From assembly GCA_004195045.1 (NCBI GenBank), contig SGBC01000002.1:310001-374000 (forward strand): DNA of 64,000 nucleotides. The letters run 5' to 3'. The first letter of the stretch is position 1. Each line of letters opens with the position of its first letter. This stretch comes from Candidatus Acididesulfobacter guangdongensis. Its GTDB lineage: Bacteria; SZUA-79; Acidulodesulfobacterales; Acidulodesulfobacteraceae. The translations under genes and the position numbers were made by a program. Below are positions 27,724-37,246 of the stretch, in pieces. The notes below the pieces were generated by a model. The model had not been told where the DNA came from, did not search any database, and worked only from the letters and a program-made list of their open reading frames with translations.

Positions 27724-29139
27724 ATGAAATTAGAATTTAACTTAAATTTAGATGATATCTTAAATGCAACAGGCGGCAAAGCTGTTAAGCTCGGTACGCA
27801 TCTGGTTTTTAACGAAGTATTTATTGATTCGAGATCTCTTTTTTCAGAGAATTCTATTTTTTTTGCTTTAAAAGGTAAAAATTTTAGCGGTGAAGATTTT
27901 GTTGATAAGATATTTAAAACCGGATGTCCATGTGCTGTAGTTTCATGGAATTTTCTGGAAAAAAATAATATTTCAGAATATGCGGAAAAAACAATAATAG
28001 CTGTTGAAGATACGCTTTATGCTTATGGTTTATTAGCTAAAAAATATTTGAGTCTATTTAATTTGCAGCACAAAATTGCTATAACAGGTTCATCCGGAAA
28101 GACTACCGTAAAAGAAATGCTTTATACAATATTAAGCAAATATTTTGGAGAGAATTATATACTGAAAAATAAATATAATTATAATAATCAGGTAGGCATT
28201 CCAAATACTATTTTTGAATTAAACAGCGGTCATAAATTATTAATTCTTGAAATAGGCACGAATAAAAAAGGGGAAATAGAAAAACTTTCTAATATAATTA
28301 ATCCTGACATAGGGGCAATCATTAATATAGGCAAATCGCATTTAGAAGAGTTTGTAAATCTTGAAGGAGTCTTGAAAGAAAAATATTCAATGGTTTCAGC
28401 TATGCCTGCAGGTTCGTATTTTATAATCAACGCCGATGATGCACTTCTTGCAGGCAGATATAAAACAGACGCCGGAATAAATTTTATTTCGTTCGGGGCA
28501 AAAAATGCCGATTTGACATATACAAATATTGAATTCAATGCAGACTCTGAAGGGTTTATGTATTTTGAGCTTGTTTATAGCGGAGAAACTTATAAAGCAA
28601 AATTGAAACCAAACGGACTGCATTTTGTATATGATTTTATGTGCGCTATTTTAGCCGCCCATATATGCGGTGTCGATTTTCGCTCAGGAATAGAAGCTAT
28701 AGAATCTTTTGAATTGCCGAAAGGCAGAATGGAAATAATATCTAAAAATTTGGATAATTCTATAATAATAAATGATTCTTATAATTCAAACCCTACTTCT
28801 TTAAAGGCGGCATTCAATGCAATAAGAGATACATATCCGGGCAAGAAAAAGATTTTTGTCCTCGGCGATATGCTGGAGCTTGGAGAATCGGCAGAAACAG
28901 AACATTTTAAAGCCGGAGAAGAAGCCGCAAAAATTGCAGATTATGTTTTTTATACCGGCAATTATAGTAAATTTTTAATTGACGGTTTAATCAGCAGCGG
29001 TTTTAATCCAGATAGAATAATTTTATTTGATGATAAAAAAGATTTTCAGGAAAAATTAGCTGCAGCAGATAAAGCCGGCAGCGTAATTTTATTTAAAGGT
29101 TCAAGAGGAATGCAGCTTGAAAATTTTATTGATTTATAG
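27724..29139 (+). CDS. murF: UDP-MurNAc-tripeptide:D-Ala-D-Ala ligase MurF
   Basis: ATP-dependent ligase of 471 residues that adds D-Ala-D-Ala to complete the pentapeptide. The ATP motif TGSSGKTTVKEM begins near residue 120. EIGTNKKGEIEKL, the NDSYNSNPTS motif and LGDMLELG are all typical MurF signatures. Normal length, with no low-complexity insert, unlike MurE and MurD. 55 bases after murE. Confidence 0.95.
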   Translation: MKLEFNLNLDDILNATGGKAVKLGTHLVFNEVFIDSRSLFSENSIFFALKGKNFSGEDFVDKIFKTGCPCAVVSWNFLEKNNISEYAEKTIIAVEDTLYAYGLLAKKYLSLFNLQHKIAITGSSGKTTVKEMLYTILSKYFGENYILKNKYNYNNQVGIPNTIFELNSGHKLLILEIGTNKKGEIEKLSNIINPDIGAIINIGKSHLEEFVNLEGVLKEKYSMVSAMPAGSYFIINADDALLAGRYKTDAGINFISFGAKNADLTYTNIEFNADSEGFMYFELVYSGETYKAKLKPNGLHFVYDFMCAILAAHICGVDFRSGIEAIESFELPKGRMEIISKNLDNSIIINDSYNSNPTSLKAAFNAIRDTYPGKKKIFVLGDMLELGESAETEHFKAGEEAAKIADYVFYTGNYSKFLIDGLISSGFNPDRIILFDDKKDFQEKLAAADKAGSVILFKGSRGMQLENFIDL

Positions 29140-29227
29140 AATATAATTTTTGAAAAATATTTATGAAAATAGGTGTTTGTCCCAAATTAAAATTAAATAA
29201 TAATAAAATCAATATAAGGCGTGATAT

Positions 29228-30286
29228 ATGATTTTTATATTTAACCAGATTTTTTTCAGGTTTATAACATTCAGAGCTTCCTATGCTTTAATCATTGCCT
29301 TACTTTTAAGTATAATTTTTGGAAAAACATTTATAAAATTGCTTAAAAAATTTCATGTTTCTCAGACAATTAGAGAAGATGGTCCAAAATCTCATATATC
29401 TGACAAAAAAAATGTTCCAACGATGGGAGGGCTTTTAATATTATTTTCTATATTAATTCCGGTAATTTTATTCACTAATTTATTTAATTTTTATATATAC
29501 ATGGCGATTATTACAATCGTATCTTTTGCGTTTATCGGATTTTTAGACGATTATCTAAAGGTAAAAAGGCAAAATTCTAAAGGATTAAGGGGAAAATACA
29601 AGATTTTAATGCAGGGCATATTTGCCCTGATAATTTCAGTAATTTTATATATCAAGGTTCCGTCGTTAAGTTTTATAGTTATTCCGTTTGTTAAAAATTA
29701 TTATTTTAATCTTGGACCTTTTTTTATAATTTTATCAATGTTTGTGATAGTAGGCTCGTCTAACGCGGTAAATCTTACCGACGGACTTGACGGGCTTGCA
29801 ATAGGAATATTTGCTACTGCTATTGCCGGCTATCTTATATTTTCGTATGCAAGTTCAAATTTTAAATTTGCAGATTATTTATCTATACCGTTCATTTACA
29901 ATATAGGAGAAATAGTTGTATTCTGCGCCGCTTTATTAGGAGCTTCTATCGGCTTTTTGTGGTTTAATGCCTATCCTGCTTCTGTTTTTATGGGCGATAC
30001 CGGTTCAATATCGCTTGGGGCTATCCTAGGCTATATATCAATTGTAACAAGGGAAGAGATATTGCTTGCAGTTATAGGATTTGTTTTTGTGATTGAGGCT
30101 TTAAGCGTTATTTTTCAAGTAGGTTCTTATAAACTGAGAAAAAAAAGAATATTTAAAATGGCGCCTATACATCATCATTTTGAGATGGGGGGTGTGCCGG
30201 AACCAAAAATAATAATAAGATTATGGATAGTAAGTCTGATTTTAACTATATTTGCTCTATCAACATTAAAACTTAGGTTTTTTTAA
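29228..30286 (+). CDS. mraY: Phospho-MurNAc-pentapeptide translocase MraY
   Basis: Polytopic membrane enzyme of 352 residues making lipid I from UDP-MurNAc-pentapeptide and undecaprenyl phosphate. About ten membrane segments. Key motifs: REDGPKSHISDKKNVPTMGG near 45-64, FLDDYLKVKR, NLTDGLDGLA, and the HHHFEMGG motif near the end. It has a normal length and lies in the standard position between murF and murD. Confidence 0.95.
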   Translation: MIFIFNQIFFRFITFRASYALIIALLLSIIFGKTFIKLLKKFHVSQTIREDGPKSHISDKKNVPTMGGLLILFSILIPVILFTNLFNFYIYMAIITIVSFAFIGFLDDYLKVKRQNSKGLRGKYKILMQGIFALIISVILYIKVPSLSFIVIPFVKNYYFNLGPFFIILSMFVIVGSSNAVNLTDGLDGLAIGIFATAIAGYLIFSYASSNFKFADYLSIPFIYNIGEIVVFCAALLGASIGFLWFNAYPASVFMGDTGSISLGAILGYISIVTREEILLAVIGFVFVIEALSVIFQVGSYKLRKKRIFKMAPIHHHFEMGGVPEPKIIIRLWIVSLILTIFALSTLKLRFF

Positions 30287-30458
30287 TGTTTTTTAATAAA
30301 ATTTACAATATTGACAATGCGGCGCAATAAAATATATAGCGATTAGAAAATAGATATAATTAACAGAGTTGATATATAGTAATAAGAAAATTATTTATAT
30401 AATGAGATAGATTATATATAATATTAATTAAAAAATATTTTTATAATAAAATTTATTA

Positions 30459-30500
30459 AAAATATATAAAAATATATAAAAATATATAAAAAAATATAAA
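30459..30500. repeat. AAAAATATAT tandem repeat
   Basis: Three to four copies of a 10-base A/T unit lie in the mraY-murD spacer. Confidence 0.6.
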
Positions 30501-30562
30501 AAATTTGTATTTATGTATTATATAATATAGTAGGAAAAATTATAGCAAAATTAATAAAAATT

Positions 30563-32191
30563 ATGGAAAATTTAAATACTCTAATTATAGGTTACGGCAG
30601 AACAGGCAGAGCGGTATTGGATTTCTTGAAGAAAAATAACGCTAAAAATAGTACTGCTATTTATGATGAATTTTTAAATGACGGTGATATAAATAAATTA
30701 AATCAAAACGATGACGGCGTATTGTTTTTTAACAATAATAGTGCGCATGATTTTTTAAAAAATAAAATTGACGACATTGGCACTACTGTGATAAGTCCGG
30801 GGATTCATAGAAATAATCATATCGTTTTGCAGCTTAGACGGCACAGGAAATATATATGCAGCGAGATAGAATTCGCTTATAAAAATTTAATGCAGGATTA
30901 TAATCATTGTTATAATTATAAATATGATTATAGCATCAACAATTACAACAATAATAACAACAACAACAATTACAACAACAACAATAATAATAACAATAAT
31001 AATAACAATAATAATTGCAACAATAATAACGACAGCGGCAATGAAACTGCCGGCGACTGCGGCATGAAGCTTTTTAAACCGCAGAAGCCAAGAATATTGG
31101 CTATCACCGGCACGAATGGGAAAACTACCGCGACATCTATGTGCTCTGCAGCGGCAAGCGTTTCCGGCATCAAAGCTTTTACGGGAGGTAATTTTGGAAT
31201 TCCTTTTATTGACGGCGTCAGAGAAAAAGATTGCAGTAATTTTATTTTAGAAATATCCAGTTTTCAGTTAGAGTGGGTTTATGAATTTAATTCCGATGCT
31301 GCCGTATTATTAAATGTTCAAGATGACCATCTCGACAGATATGAAAATTTTGACGAATACAGGCTGACTAAATATAAAATATTTAAAAATCATACTATTA
31401 ATGATACGGCAATATTAAATTATGAGGATTATAACGCTGCTATAGTGAAGGATATAATAGGTTCTTTGCCTATTTTGTTCGGTTTTGATGAAAATAAATG
31501 TAATATTTACTATAAAGATGAAACTATTTATTTTAAATTAAAAGAATTTTACGGTATCGACGATAAAATATCCTTAAAAGATTTTAAAGATAAAAGAAAA
31601 TTCGTGATAGAAGATATGATGGCTGCTTCAGGCGCTCTGCTTGCTTTTGGGATACCGTTAGATGCTATAGAAAAATCATTCAAAGATTATAAATTACTAA
31701 AACATAGAGTGGAATTTATCGGAAATATTGATAATATTAATTTTTATGACGATTCAAAAGCGACAAATCCGGCAGCTGTAATAAGCGCCCTTGAATCAGT
31801 CAAAAGTCCGGTAGTTCTGATTTTGGGCGGTAAAGATAAAGGTTTTAATTATGATATTTTAATTGAACCGGTAAAAAAGCATGTAAGAGCATGTATTTTA
31901 ATTGGCGAGACGGCAGATATGATATATAAAACTTTAAACGGTACCGTTGATATGATTCGGGCTTCCGATATGAACGATGCTGTTAAAAAAGCTTATAATG
32001 CAGCATTGTCAGAGTTTGAATCGCATGCATATTCGAGAGCGGCGGGCAGCCCCGTGGACTTTCAATGTTCGGTTCTGCTTTCTCCTGCGTCGTCAAGTTT
32101 TGATATGTTTAAAGATTATAATGAAAGAGGGGAAGTGTTTAAAAAATGTTTTAATAAATTAAGAGAGACAGAGAGACTAATAAAAGCATAA
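30563..32191 (+). CDS. murD: UDP-MurNAc-L-Ala:D-Glu ligase MurD with poly-Asn insert
   Basis: Adds D-glutamate to UDP-MurNAc-L-Ala. At 542 residues it is about 90 longer than most MurD. The N-terminal UDP-binding domain starts IIGYGRTGRAVLDFL; the ATP motif ITGTNGKTTATSM is near 181-193; ligase signatures (FYDDSKATNPAAVISAL, LILGGKDKGFNY) are intact. The extra length includes residues 126-156, where 28 of 31 residues are Asn (runs of 8 and 14), placed between the N-terminal and ATPase domains. The frame is open through the tract. This domain hinge could tolerate a flexible linker. Confidence 0.92.
   Translation: MENLNTLIIGYGRTGRAVLDFLKKNNAKNSTAIYDEFLNDGDINKLNQNDDGVLFFNNNSAHDFLKNKIDDIGTTVISPGIHRNNHIVLQLRRHRKYICSEIEFAYKNLMQDYNHCYNYKYDYSINNYNNNNNNNNYNNNNNNNNNNNNNNCNNNNDSGNETAGDCGMKLFKPQKPRILAITGTNGKTTATSMCSAAASVSGIKAFTGGNFGIPFIDGVREKDCSNFILEISSFQLEWVYEFNSDAAVLLNVQDDHLDRYENFDEYRLTKYKIFKNHTINDTAILNYEDYNAAIVKDIIGSLPILFGFDENKCNIYYKDETIYFKLKEFYGIDDKISLKDFKDKRKFVIEDMMAASGALLAFGIPLDAIEKSFKDYKLLKHRVEFIGNIDNINFYDDSKATNPAAVISALESVKSPVVLILGGKDKGFNYDILIEPVKKHVRACILIGETADMIYKTLNGTVDMIRASDMNDAVKKAYNAALSEFESHAYSRAAGSPVDFQCSVLLSPASSSFDMFKDYNERGEVFKKCFNKLRETERLIKA
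30938..31030. repeat. AAC/AAT codon tract in murD
   Basis: 31 codons, of which 28 are AAC or AAT, interrupted by two TAC and one TGC. The mixed codons suggest age or selection for Asn rather than a fresh pure-repeat expansion. Confidence 0.9.
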
Positions 32192-32221
32192 CTCTATAAA
32201 TGATTGATAAGCATAACTTTG
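32183..32221. repeat. Short duplication of the murD 3' end
   Basis: AAGCATAACT at the murD stop recurs 26 bases later (near 32209) with the same downstream T(T/C)..TATA context. Confidence 0.4.
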
Positions 32222-32246
32222 TATATCATATATATATAGAGGAAAA

Positions 32247-32325
32247 AGCGGCAGATTAATTTTTTTGCAAATATTTTCTTTGTTAATTGAACTATTTCAT
32301 ATGCAAAAAAAATAAAATCTGACAC
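32247..32325. mobile_element. REP-like inverted-repeat element, copy A
   Basis: A 79-base non-coding element in the murD-ftsW spacer. Its right end reads AATCTGACAC and its left end a degenerate GCGGCAGATT. The interior is nearly identical to the copy at 46345-46427. It is followed by an end fragment of the TTAATCCT family (32350-32363). It is probably a non-autonomous element mobilised in trans. Confidence 0.65.
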
Positions 32326-32345
32326 TTTTTTTCGAGTAGATAACT

Positions 32346-32363
32346 TTCTATTGCAGGATTAAA
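32346..32363. repeat. End fragment of TTAATCCT inverted-repeat family
   Basis: TTTCTATTGCAGGATTAA matches the right end of the complete element at 57610-57685, preceded by the same AGATAAC. Only this end is present here. Confidence 0.6.
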
Positions 32364-32385
32364 GATAATTAAATAAGTGAAAAAT

Positions 32386-33537
32386 ATGAATGTAAAAAAT
32401 AATCAAATGATAAATTACGGCAGAGCGTTTATACGCAAATATGATACTGCCATGTTTTTATCTGTGTGTGTGCTGACGGCGCTTGGGCTTGTAATGGTCT
32501 ATTCCACCAGCGCTATGACATCTATTATAGATTATGGGAATAGCTATCATTTCCTTTTAAGGCAGGGAATTTATGTAATAATTTCAGCTGTAGCCCTGGG
32601 TTTTTTTATGAAAAATGATTATCATATCCTAAAATCGTTTTATGTAATACTTTTAGTCGCGATAACTGTATTAATGTTATTAGTTTTTGTGCCGCATATA
32701 GGTTTAACCGCCGGAGGTTCAAGAAGATGGATTGATTTAAGATTATTAAATATTGAGCCTTCAGAATTTTTAAAAGTTATATTTATAATTTTTCTCGCGG
32801 TATTTCTGGAAAAGAAAAAAGAATTGCTTAACCAAAACAGGTATTCTATTATATTTCTTGCCCCTATGCTTATTATGGGATTTTTTGATATTTTTCTTTT
32901 GAAAGAACCTGATTTCGGAACAGTCGCAGTTTTATTTGCTATAACGATAATAATGCTGTTTGCCGGCGGAGTGTCTTTAGTATATATTGTATCTATCCTT
33001 TTATTCGGTTCTGTTGCTGCATATTTTTTGATTTTTAGCGTTACATACAGAAGAGATAGGATACTTGCTTTTCTTCATCCGTTTAAGGATAAAACAGGTA
33101 TAGGTTTTCAGATTATACAGTCAATGTTTGCATTCGCCAGAGGCGGAGTTTTTGGGGTAGGTCTCGGCAACGGAAAAGAAAAGCTTTTTTTTCTTCCGAC
33201 GCCTTATTCTGATTTTATATTTTCAACGGTAGGCGAAGAACTTGGTCTGATTGGAGTGACCGTGTTTATTGCTCTTTATTTAATTTTAGCATATAGAGGT
33301 CTAAAAATAGCTCTGTATGCGCCTGACCTGTTCGGTACATATTTAGCCTTAGGTCTTACAAGTCTTTTAGTTGTGAGTGCTTTTATAAATATAGGTGTGG
33401 TGACCGATTTTCTGCCTACAAAAGGACTTGCTTTGCCTTTTATAAGCTACGGAGGGAGTTCGCTCCTTGCTTCAGCGATAGCTGTGGGAATAATATTAAA
33501 TATTTCATCCCAATCTTTAAGAAAAAAGGATGATTGA
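32386..33537 (+). CDS. ftsW: Lipid II polymerase / divisome protein FtsW
   Basis: SEDS-family membrane protein of 383 residues from the ATG at 32386; a GTG at 32377 would add three residues. About ten membrane segments. Signatures include the loop GGSRRWIDLRLLNIEPSEFLK, the LKEPDFGTVAV segment and the C-terminal SYGGSSLLAS. It polymerises septal glycan strands together with FtsI. It sits between murD and murG as usual. The upstream spacer is interrupted by repeat elements, so a local promoter may be needed. Confidence 0.93.
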   Translation: MNVKNNQMINYGRAFIRKYDTAMFLSVCVLTALGLVMVYSTSAMTSIIDYGNSYHFLLRQGIYVIISAVALGFFMKNDYHILKSFYVILLVAITVLMLLVFVPHIGLTAGGSRRWIDLRLLNIEPSEFLKVIFIIFLAVFLEKKKELLNQNRYSIIFLAPMLIMGFFDIFLLKEPDFGTVAVLFAITIIMLFAGGVSLVYIVSILLFGSVAAYFLIFSVTYRRDRILAFLHPFKDKTGIGFQIIQSMFAFARGGVFGVGLGNGKEKLFFLPTPYSDFIFSTVGEELGLIGVTVFIALYLILAYRGLKIALYAPDLFGTYLALGLTSLLVVSAFINIGVVTDFLPTKGLALPFISYGGSSLLASAIAVGIILNISSQSLRKKDD

Positions 33538-33617
33538 ATTAAAATCAGCGATAATTAAAAAAATTTATTAAAACTAAATAAAATTAACAAAATTGAAATA
33601 AAAATAAATAGATTAAT

Positions 33618-34703
33618 ATGAATTTTGTGATTGCGGGAGGCGGTACCGGAGGACATTTATTTCCTGGTCTTGCGGTAGCGGAAAAAATAAAAGAAATTGA
33701 CCCTTCTGCCAATATTTATTTTATAGGGACGTCAAAAGGTATTGAAAATAAACTTAAAGACGAATGTGGGTTGCAATTATATATAATCAGCGCTACCGGG
33801 TTTTCAGGTAAAAAAATTATGAATAAAATTAAATCTTTTGCAGATACTGTTGCCGTGTTTAAGGAAGTGAAAGATATATTTAAAAAGATAAAGCCCGACT
33901 TTGTTTTAGGCTTAGGAGGATATTCATCTTTTGTTCCTGTATTTTATGCTAAAATAACTGGTGTATCTTCTGGCATTATGGAGCAAAATTTAGAACCCGG
34001 TCTTTCAAATAAAATACTTGGATATTTTAAGATAACAGTTTTTGCATCGTTTAAAGAAACAAAAAAATATTTTCCGTTTTCTAAATTTATTTTTTCAGGG
34101 AATCCGGTAAGAAAAAATATCTTAAATATCGTTCCTAAACCGCCGGATGTCAATAAAAAGGAATTGACGATATTTATTTTTGGCGGTTCGCAGGGAGCAT
34201 CGTCTATAAATAGAGCAGTTATGAATTTAATTTCATCGTTAGATGCAGATATTAAGCAGGAAATAACGATATTCCATCAGACGGGTGAAAAAGATTATAA
34301 TGATATAAATTATTTTTATTCTAATTGCGGCATTAAACGTTATGAGGTTTTTAAATTTACCAATAATATAGAAAAATATTATGAATTATCTGATATAATA
34401 GTTGCGCGCTCCGGCGCAGGGACGGTATCTGAAATTATAGCCGTTAAAAAACCGGCAATTTTAATACCTTATCCCTATGCGGCTAAAAATCATCAATTTA
34501 AAAATGCCGATTATCTTTTAAATATCAATGGAGCTTATCTTATAAAAGACAACGAGAATCTTTCAAAAGAATTACTCCAAACCGTAGAAAAAATATTTTA
34601 TAATAGATACTTATTAAATAATATCTATAGCAGTTTGAATAAAATAAATATTCAGGATTCCGCTTTGAATATTGCCGATATAATTTTAGGAAACAGTAAA
34701 TAA
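33618..34703 (+). CDS. murG: Lipid II synthase MurG
   Basis: Glycosyltransferase of 361 residues that adds GlcNAc to lipid I at the inner face of the membrane. The N-terminal GGGTGGHLFPGLAVAE loop, the FGGSQGASSINRAV motif and the C-terminal ARSGAGTVSEI and AKNHQFKNA motifs are all present. Normal length; no obvious ribosome site. Confidence 0.95.
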   Translation: MNFVIAGGGTGGHLFPGLAVAEKIKEIDPSANIYFIGTSKGIENKLKDECGLQLYIISATGFSGKKIMNKIKSFADTVAVFKEVKDIFKKIKPDFVLGLGGYSSFVPVFYAKITGVSSGIMEQNLEPGLSNKILGYFKITVFASFKETKKYFPFSKFIFSGNPVRKNILNIVPKPPDVNKKELTIFIFGGSQGASSINRAVMNLISSLDADIKQEITIFHQTGEKDYNDINYFYSNCGIKRYEVFKFTNNIEKYYELSDIIVARSGAGTVSEIIAVKKPAILIPYPYAAKNHQFKNADYLLNINGAYLIKDNENLSKELLQTVEKIFYNRYLLNNIYSSLNKINIQDSALNIADIILGNSK

Positions 34704-34747
34704 TAAAAAATTAAAATTAATTCTATATAATATTTTTGGAGCAATAA

Positions 34748-36151
34748 ATGGAAAATATCAATAAAAAAATTCATCTTATAGGGATAGGCGGCTCAGGAAT
34801 GAGCGGTATAGCGGAAGTTTTGATTAATTCAGGATACACCGTTACAGGTTCTGATATAGAATATAGCAATACAATCAAAAAAATTGAATCCTTAGGCGGC
34901 AAAGTTTATATAGGACATAATTCGTCCAATATTAACGAAGCCGAAATAGTTGTATATTCTTCGGCTATCAAAGATGACAATATAGAATTAGTTGAAGCTA
35001 AAAACAGGAAACTTACCGTTTTAAGAAGAGCAGAAATGCTTGCAGAATTATTATCGCTGAAAAAAGGCATAGCTATAGCCGGTTCGCATGGAAAGACGAC
35101 CACAACATCGATGATTTCAAATATTTTAGGTTATGCGGGACTTGACCCTACATTTGTCGTAGGAGGAAAGGTTTTCGGAATAGATATGCATTCAAAAGTA
35201 GGAAAAGGTGATTTTATGGTGGTTGAAGCTGATGAAAGCGACGGGTCTTTCTTGAAGCTTAAACCTGATTATTGCGTTGTTACAAATATTGATTATGAAC
35301 ATTTAAATTTTTACGGAGGCATAGAAAATATAAAATCTGCATTCAAAGATTTTATAAATAATATTTCTTTTTTAGGTTTTGCTTCTTTATGCGCAGACAA
35401 TAATATATTGAGGTCTTTATTTCCGGATTTATCAAGGAAATATTTCACTTACGGAATAGAACAGGAAGCAGATTATTACGCTTTAAATATTGAACTTGAA
35501 AAAGAATTTTCAAGATTTGACGTATATTGCAAAAATAAATTTATAAAGAAATTTAAACTTTCAGTTCCGGGTATGCATAATATCTATAATGCCTTGGGCG
35601 CTATAACTTTAACAATGGAACTCGGCATAGAAACCGATTCTATTTTTGAAGCCTTAAAAGATTTTCATGGGGTAGAAAGAAGATTTCAGATAAAAAAAGA
35701 AGATGAAAGGATTATAATAGTTGATGATTATGCGCATCATCCTGTTGAAATAACGGCAACGCTTAAAGCGGCTAAAAATTGGGACAGGAAGATAATAGTA
35801 GTTTTTCAGCCGCATAGATATTCAAGAATGCAGGGATTATTAGATGATTTTTGCAAATCATTAAAAATTGCCGACAGCGTGATAATAACAGATGTTTATT
35901 CCGCCGGAGAGATTGCTATAGAGTCGGCTTCGTCTTTAATATTGAGCGATAAAATGAGGCATACTGGTTATAAAAATGTTTATTATGTTCCGGATAAAAA
36001 AGACATATCATTAAATTTAAATAATCTGCTCAAAGGCGGAGAAATGGTAATTTTTCTGGGAGCAGGCGACATAACAAAATATTGCGATGATTTTGTAGAT
36101 TCTAAAAATGTTAAAACAACTAATGCGGGCAGCGCAAGGATAAATCAATAA
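34748..36151 (+). CDS. murC: UDP-MurNAc:L-alanine ligase MurC
   Basis: First of the Mur peptide ligases, 467 residues. The N-terminal IGIGGSGMSGIAEVL Rossmann motif, ATP loop GSHGKTTTTSM (about 113-123), EADESDGSFL and DDYAHHPVEI are all typical. One of the few dcw genes with a clear ribosome site (GGAG, 8 bases from ATG). Normal length and order before murB. Confidence 0.95.
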   Translation: MENINKKIHLIGIGGSGMSGIAEVLINSGYTVTGSDIEYSNTIKKIESLGGKVYIGHNSSNINEAEIVVYSSAIKDDNIELVEAKNRKLTVLRRAEMLAELLSLKKGIAIAGSHGKTTTTSMISNILGYAGLDPTFVVGGKVFGIDMHSKVGKGDFMVVEADESDGSFLKLKPDYCVVTNIDYEHLNFYGGIENIKSAFKDFINNISFLGFASLCADNNILRSLFPDLSRKYFTYGIEQEADYYALNIELEKEFSRFDVYCKNKFIKKFKLSVPGMHNIYNALGAITLTMELGIETDSIFEALKDFHGVERRFQIKKEDERIIIVDDYAHHPVEITATLKAAKNWDRKIIVVFQPHRYSRMQGLLDDFCKSLKIADSVIITDVYSAGEIAIESASSLILSDKMRHTGYKNVYYVPDKKDISLNLNNLLKGGEMVIFLGAGDITKYCDDFVDSKNVKTTNAGSARINQ

Positions 36152-36304
36152 GAATAATAAAAGAGAATTGAGAATTAATAAAAATAGCATAATAAAATTA
36201 AACAAATAAGTAAAAGTAAACAAAAATAGAAGAAACAAATTAATCAAAACAGATCGATAAAATTAAATAAATTAATATAAGTAAACAAATAAAAATAGAT
36301 TAAA

Positions 36305-37228
36305 ATGATTGAAAATATAGCAGCCATAAGAGAAATACTTAATAAAAACGGTGTATTTTATATTGAAAATGCAGATATGTCTTTGTATAGTACTATGAGA
36401 ACCGGAGGTTCCGCTGTTTTAATGATTTTTCCGGAAAATGAAGCAGGACTTTATGCCGTCTGCAAAATTATTAAAAATTACTGTAGGGATTTTTATATAA
36501 CAGGAAGCGCTTCAAATACGCTGTTTAAAGATGGCATAATAGAGATACCGATTATTTCGTTTAAAAATGGATTTAAGTATATAGATTTCGATGTTAACAA
36601 TAATTATTATACCGTAAAAGCAGGGGCAGGAGTTTTGCTTTCAAAAATGCTTAATTTTTCATTAAAAAAAAGTCTTGAAGGATTCGAATTTGCCTACGGA
36701 ATTCCCGGAACAGTCGGCGGGGCAGTTAAAATGAACGCCGGCTCTAAAGAATCAAATATTGAAAATATAATCAGTAGTTTAGATGTTATTACTAAATACG
36801 GTGAAAAATTTAATTTTAAGAAAGAACAGTTAAAATTTTCATACAGAAATCTTAAAATAACTGATTTTAATGAGGATAATTATTTTATTACAGGTGTTGA
36901 ATTTTTATTAAAAAGTTCTACTAAAAACAGTATAGCTGAAAAAATGAATTTATTTAAATCAAGAAAAATGACTCAACCATTAGGCAAAAGATCATTGGGG
37001 TGTATATTTAAAAATCCGGAAGGGCATTTTGCAGGAAAAATTATAGACGATATAGGTTTAAAAGGTTCAGCTAAGGGAGATGCCGCTGTTTCAGAAAAGC
37101 ACGCCAATTTTATAATAAATAAAGGCAACGCAAAATCTTCCGATATTTTAGATTTAATTAAAGAAATTAGCGAAACTGCATTGAGGGAAAAAAATATACG
37201 ATTGGATACTGAAATTAAAATAATTTAA
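36305..37228 (+). CDS. murB: UDP-N-acetylenolpyruvoylglucosamine reductase MurB
   Basis: FAD-dependent reductase of 307 residues that makes UDP-MurNAc. FAD-binding segments STMRTGGSAVLMIFP and AGAGVLLSKML, and the FAYGIPGTVGGAVKMNAG motif are clear. Near the C-terminus, SEKHANFIINKGNA contains the conserved substrate segment. The type is the shorter Gram-positive/deltaproteobacterial form (type II). 18 bases before ddl. Confidence 0.95.
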   Translation: MIENIAAIREILNKNGVFYIENADMSLYSTMRTGGSAVLMIFPENEAGLYAVCKIIKNYCRDFYITGSASNTLFKDGIIEIPIISFKNGFKYIDFDVNNNYYTVKAGAGVLLSKMLNFSLKKSLEGFEFAYGIPGTVGGAVKMNAGSKESNIENIISSLDVITKYGEKFNFKKEQLKFSYRNLKITDFNEDNYFITGVEFLLKSSTKNSIAEKMNLFKSRKMTQPLGKRSLGCIFKNPEGHFAGKIIDDIGLKGSAKGDAAVSEKHANFIINKGNAKSSDILDLIKEISETALREKNIRLDTEIKII

Positions 37229-37246
37229 TGTTTTTAAAATTTTAAT

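Noticed and set aside
30938-31030. Poly-Asn tract as a sign of a broken murD
   Set aside because: The frame stays open and all MurD motifs on both sides are intact, so it reads as an insertion, not a frameshift.
32377-32385. GTG start for ftsW
   Set aside because: An ATG three codons later is equally placed and no ribosome site favours the GTG; both remain possible.
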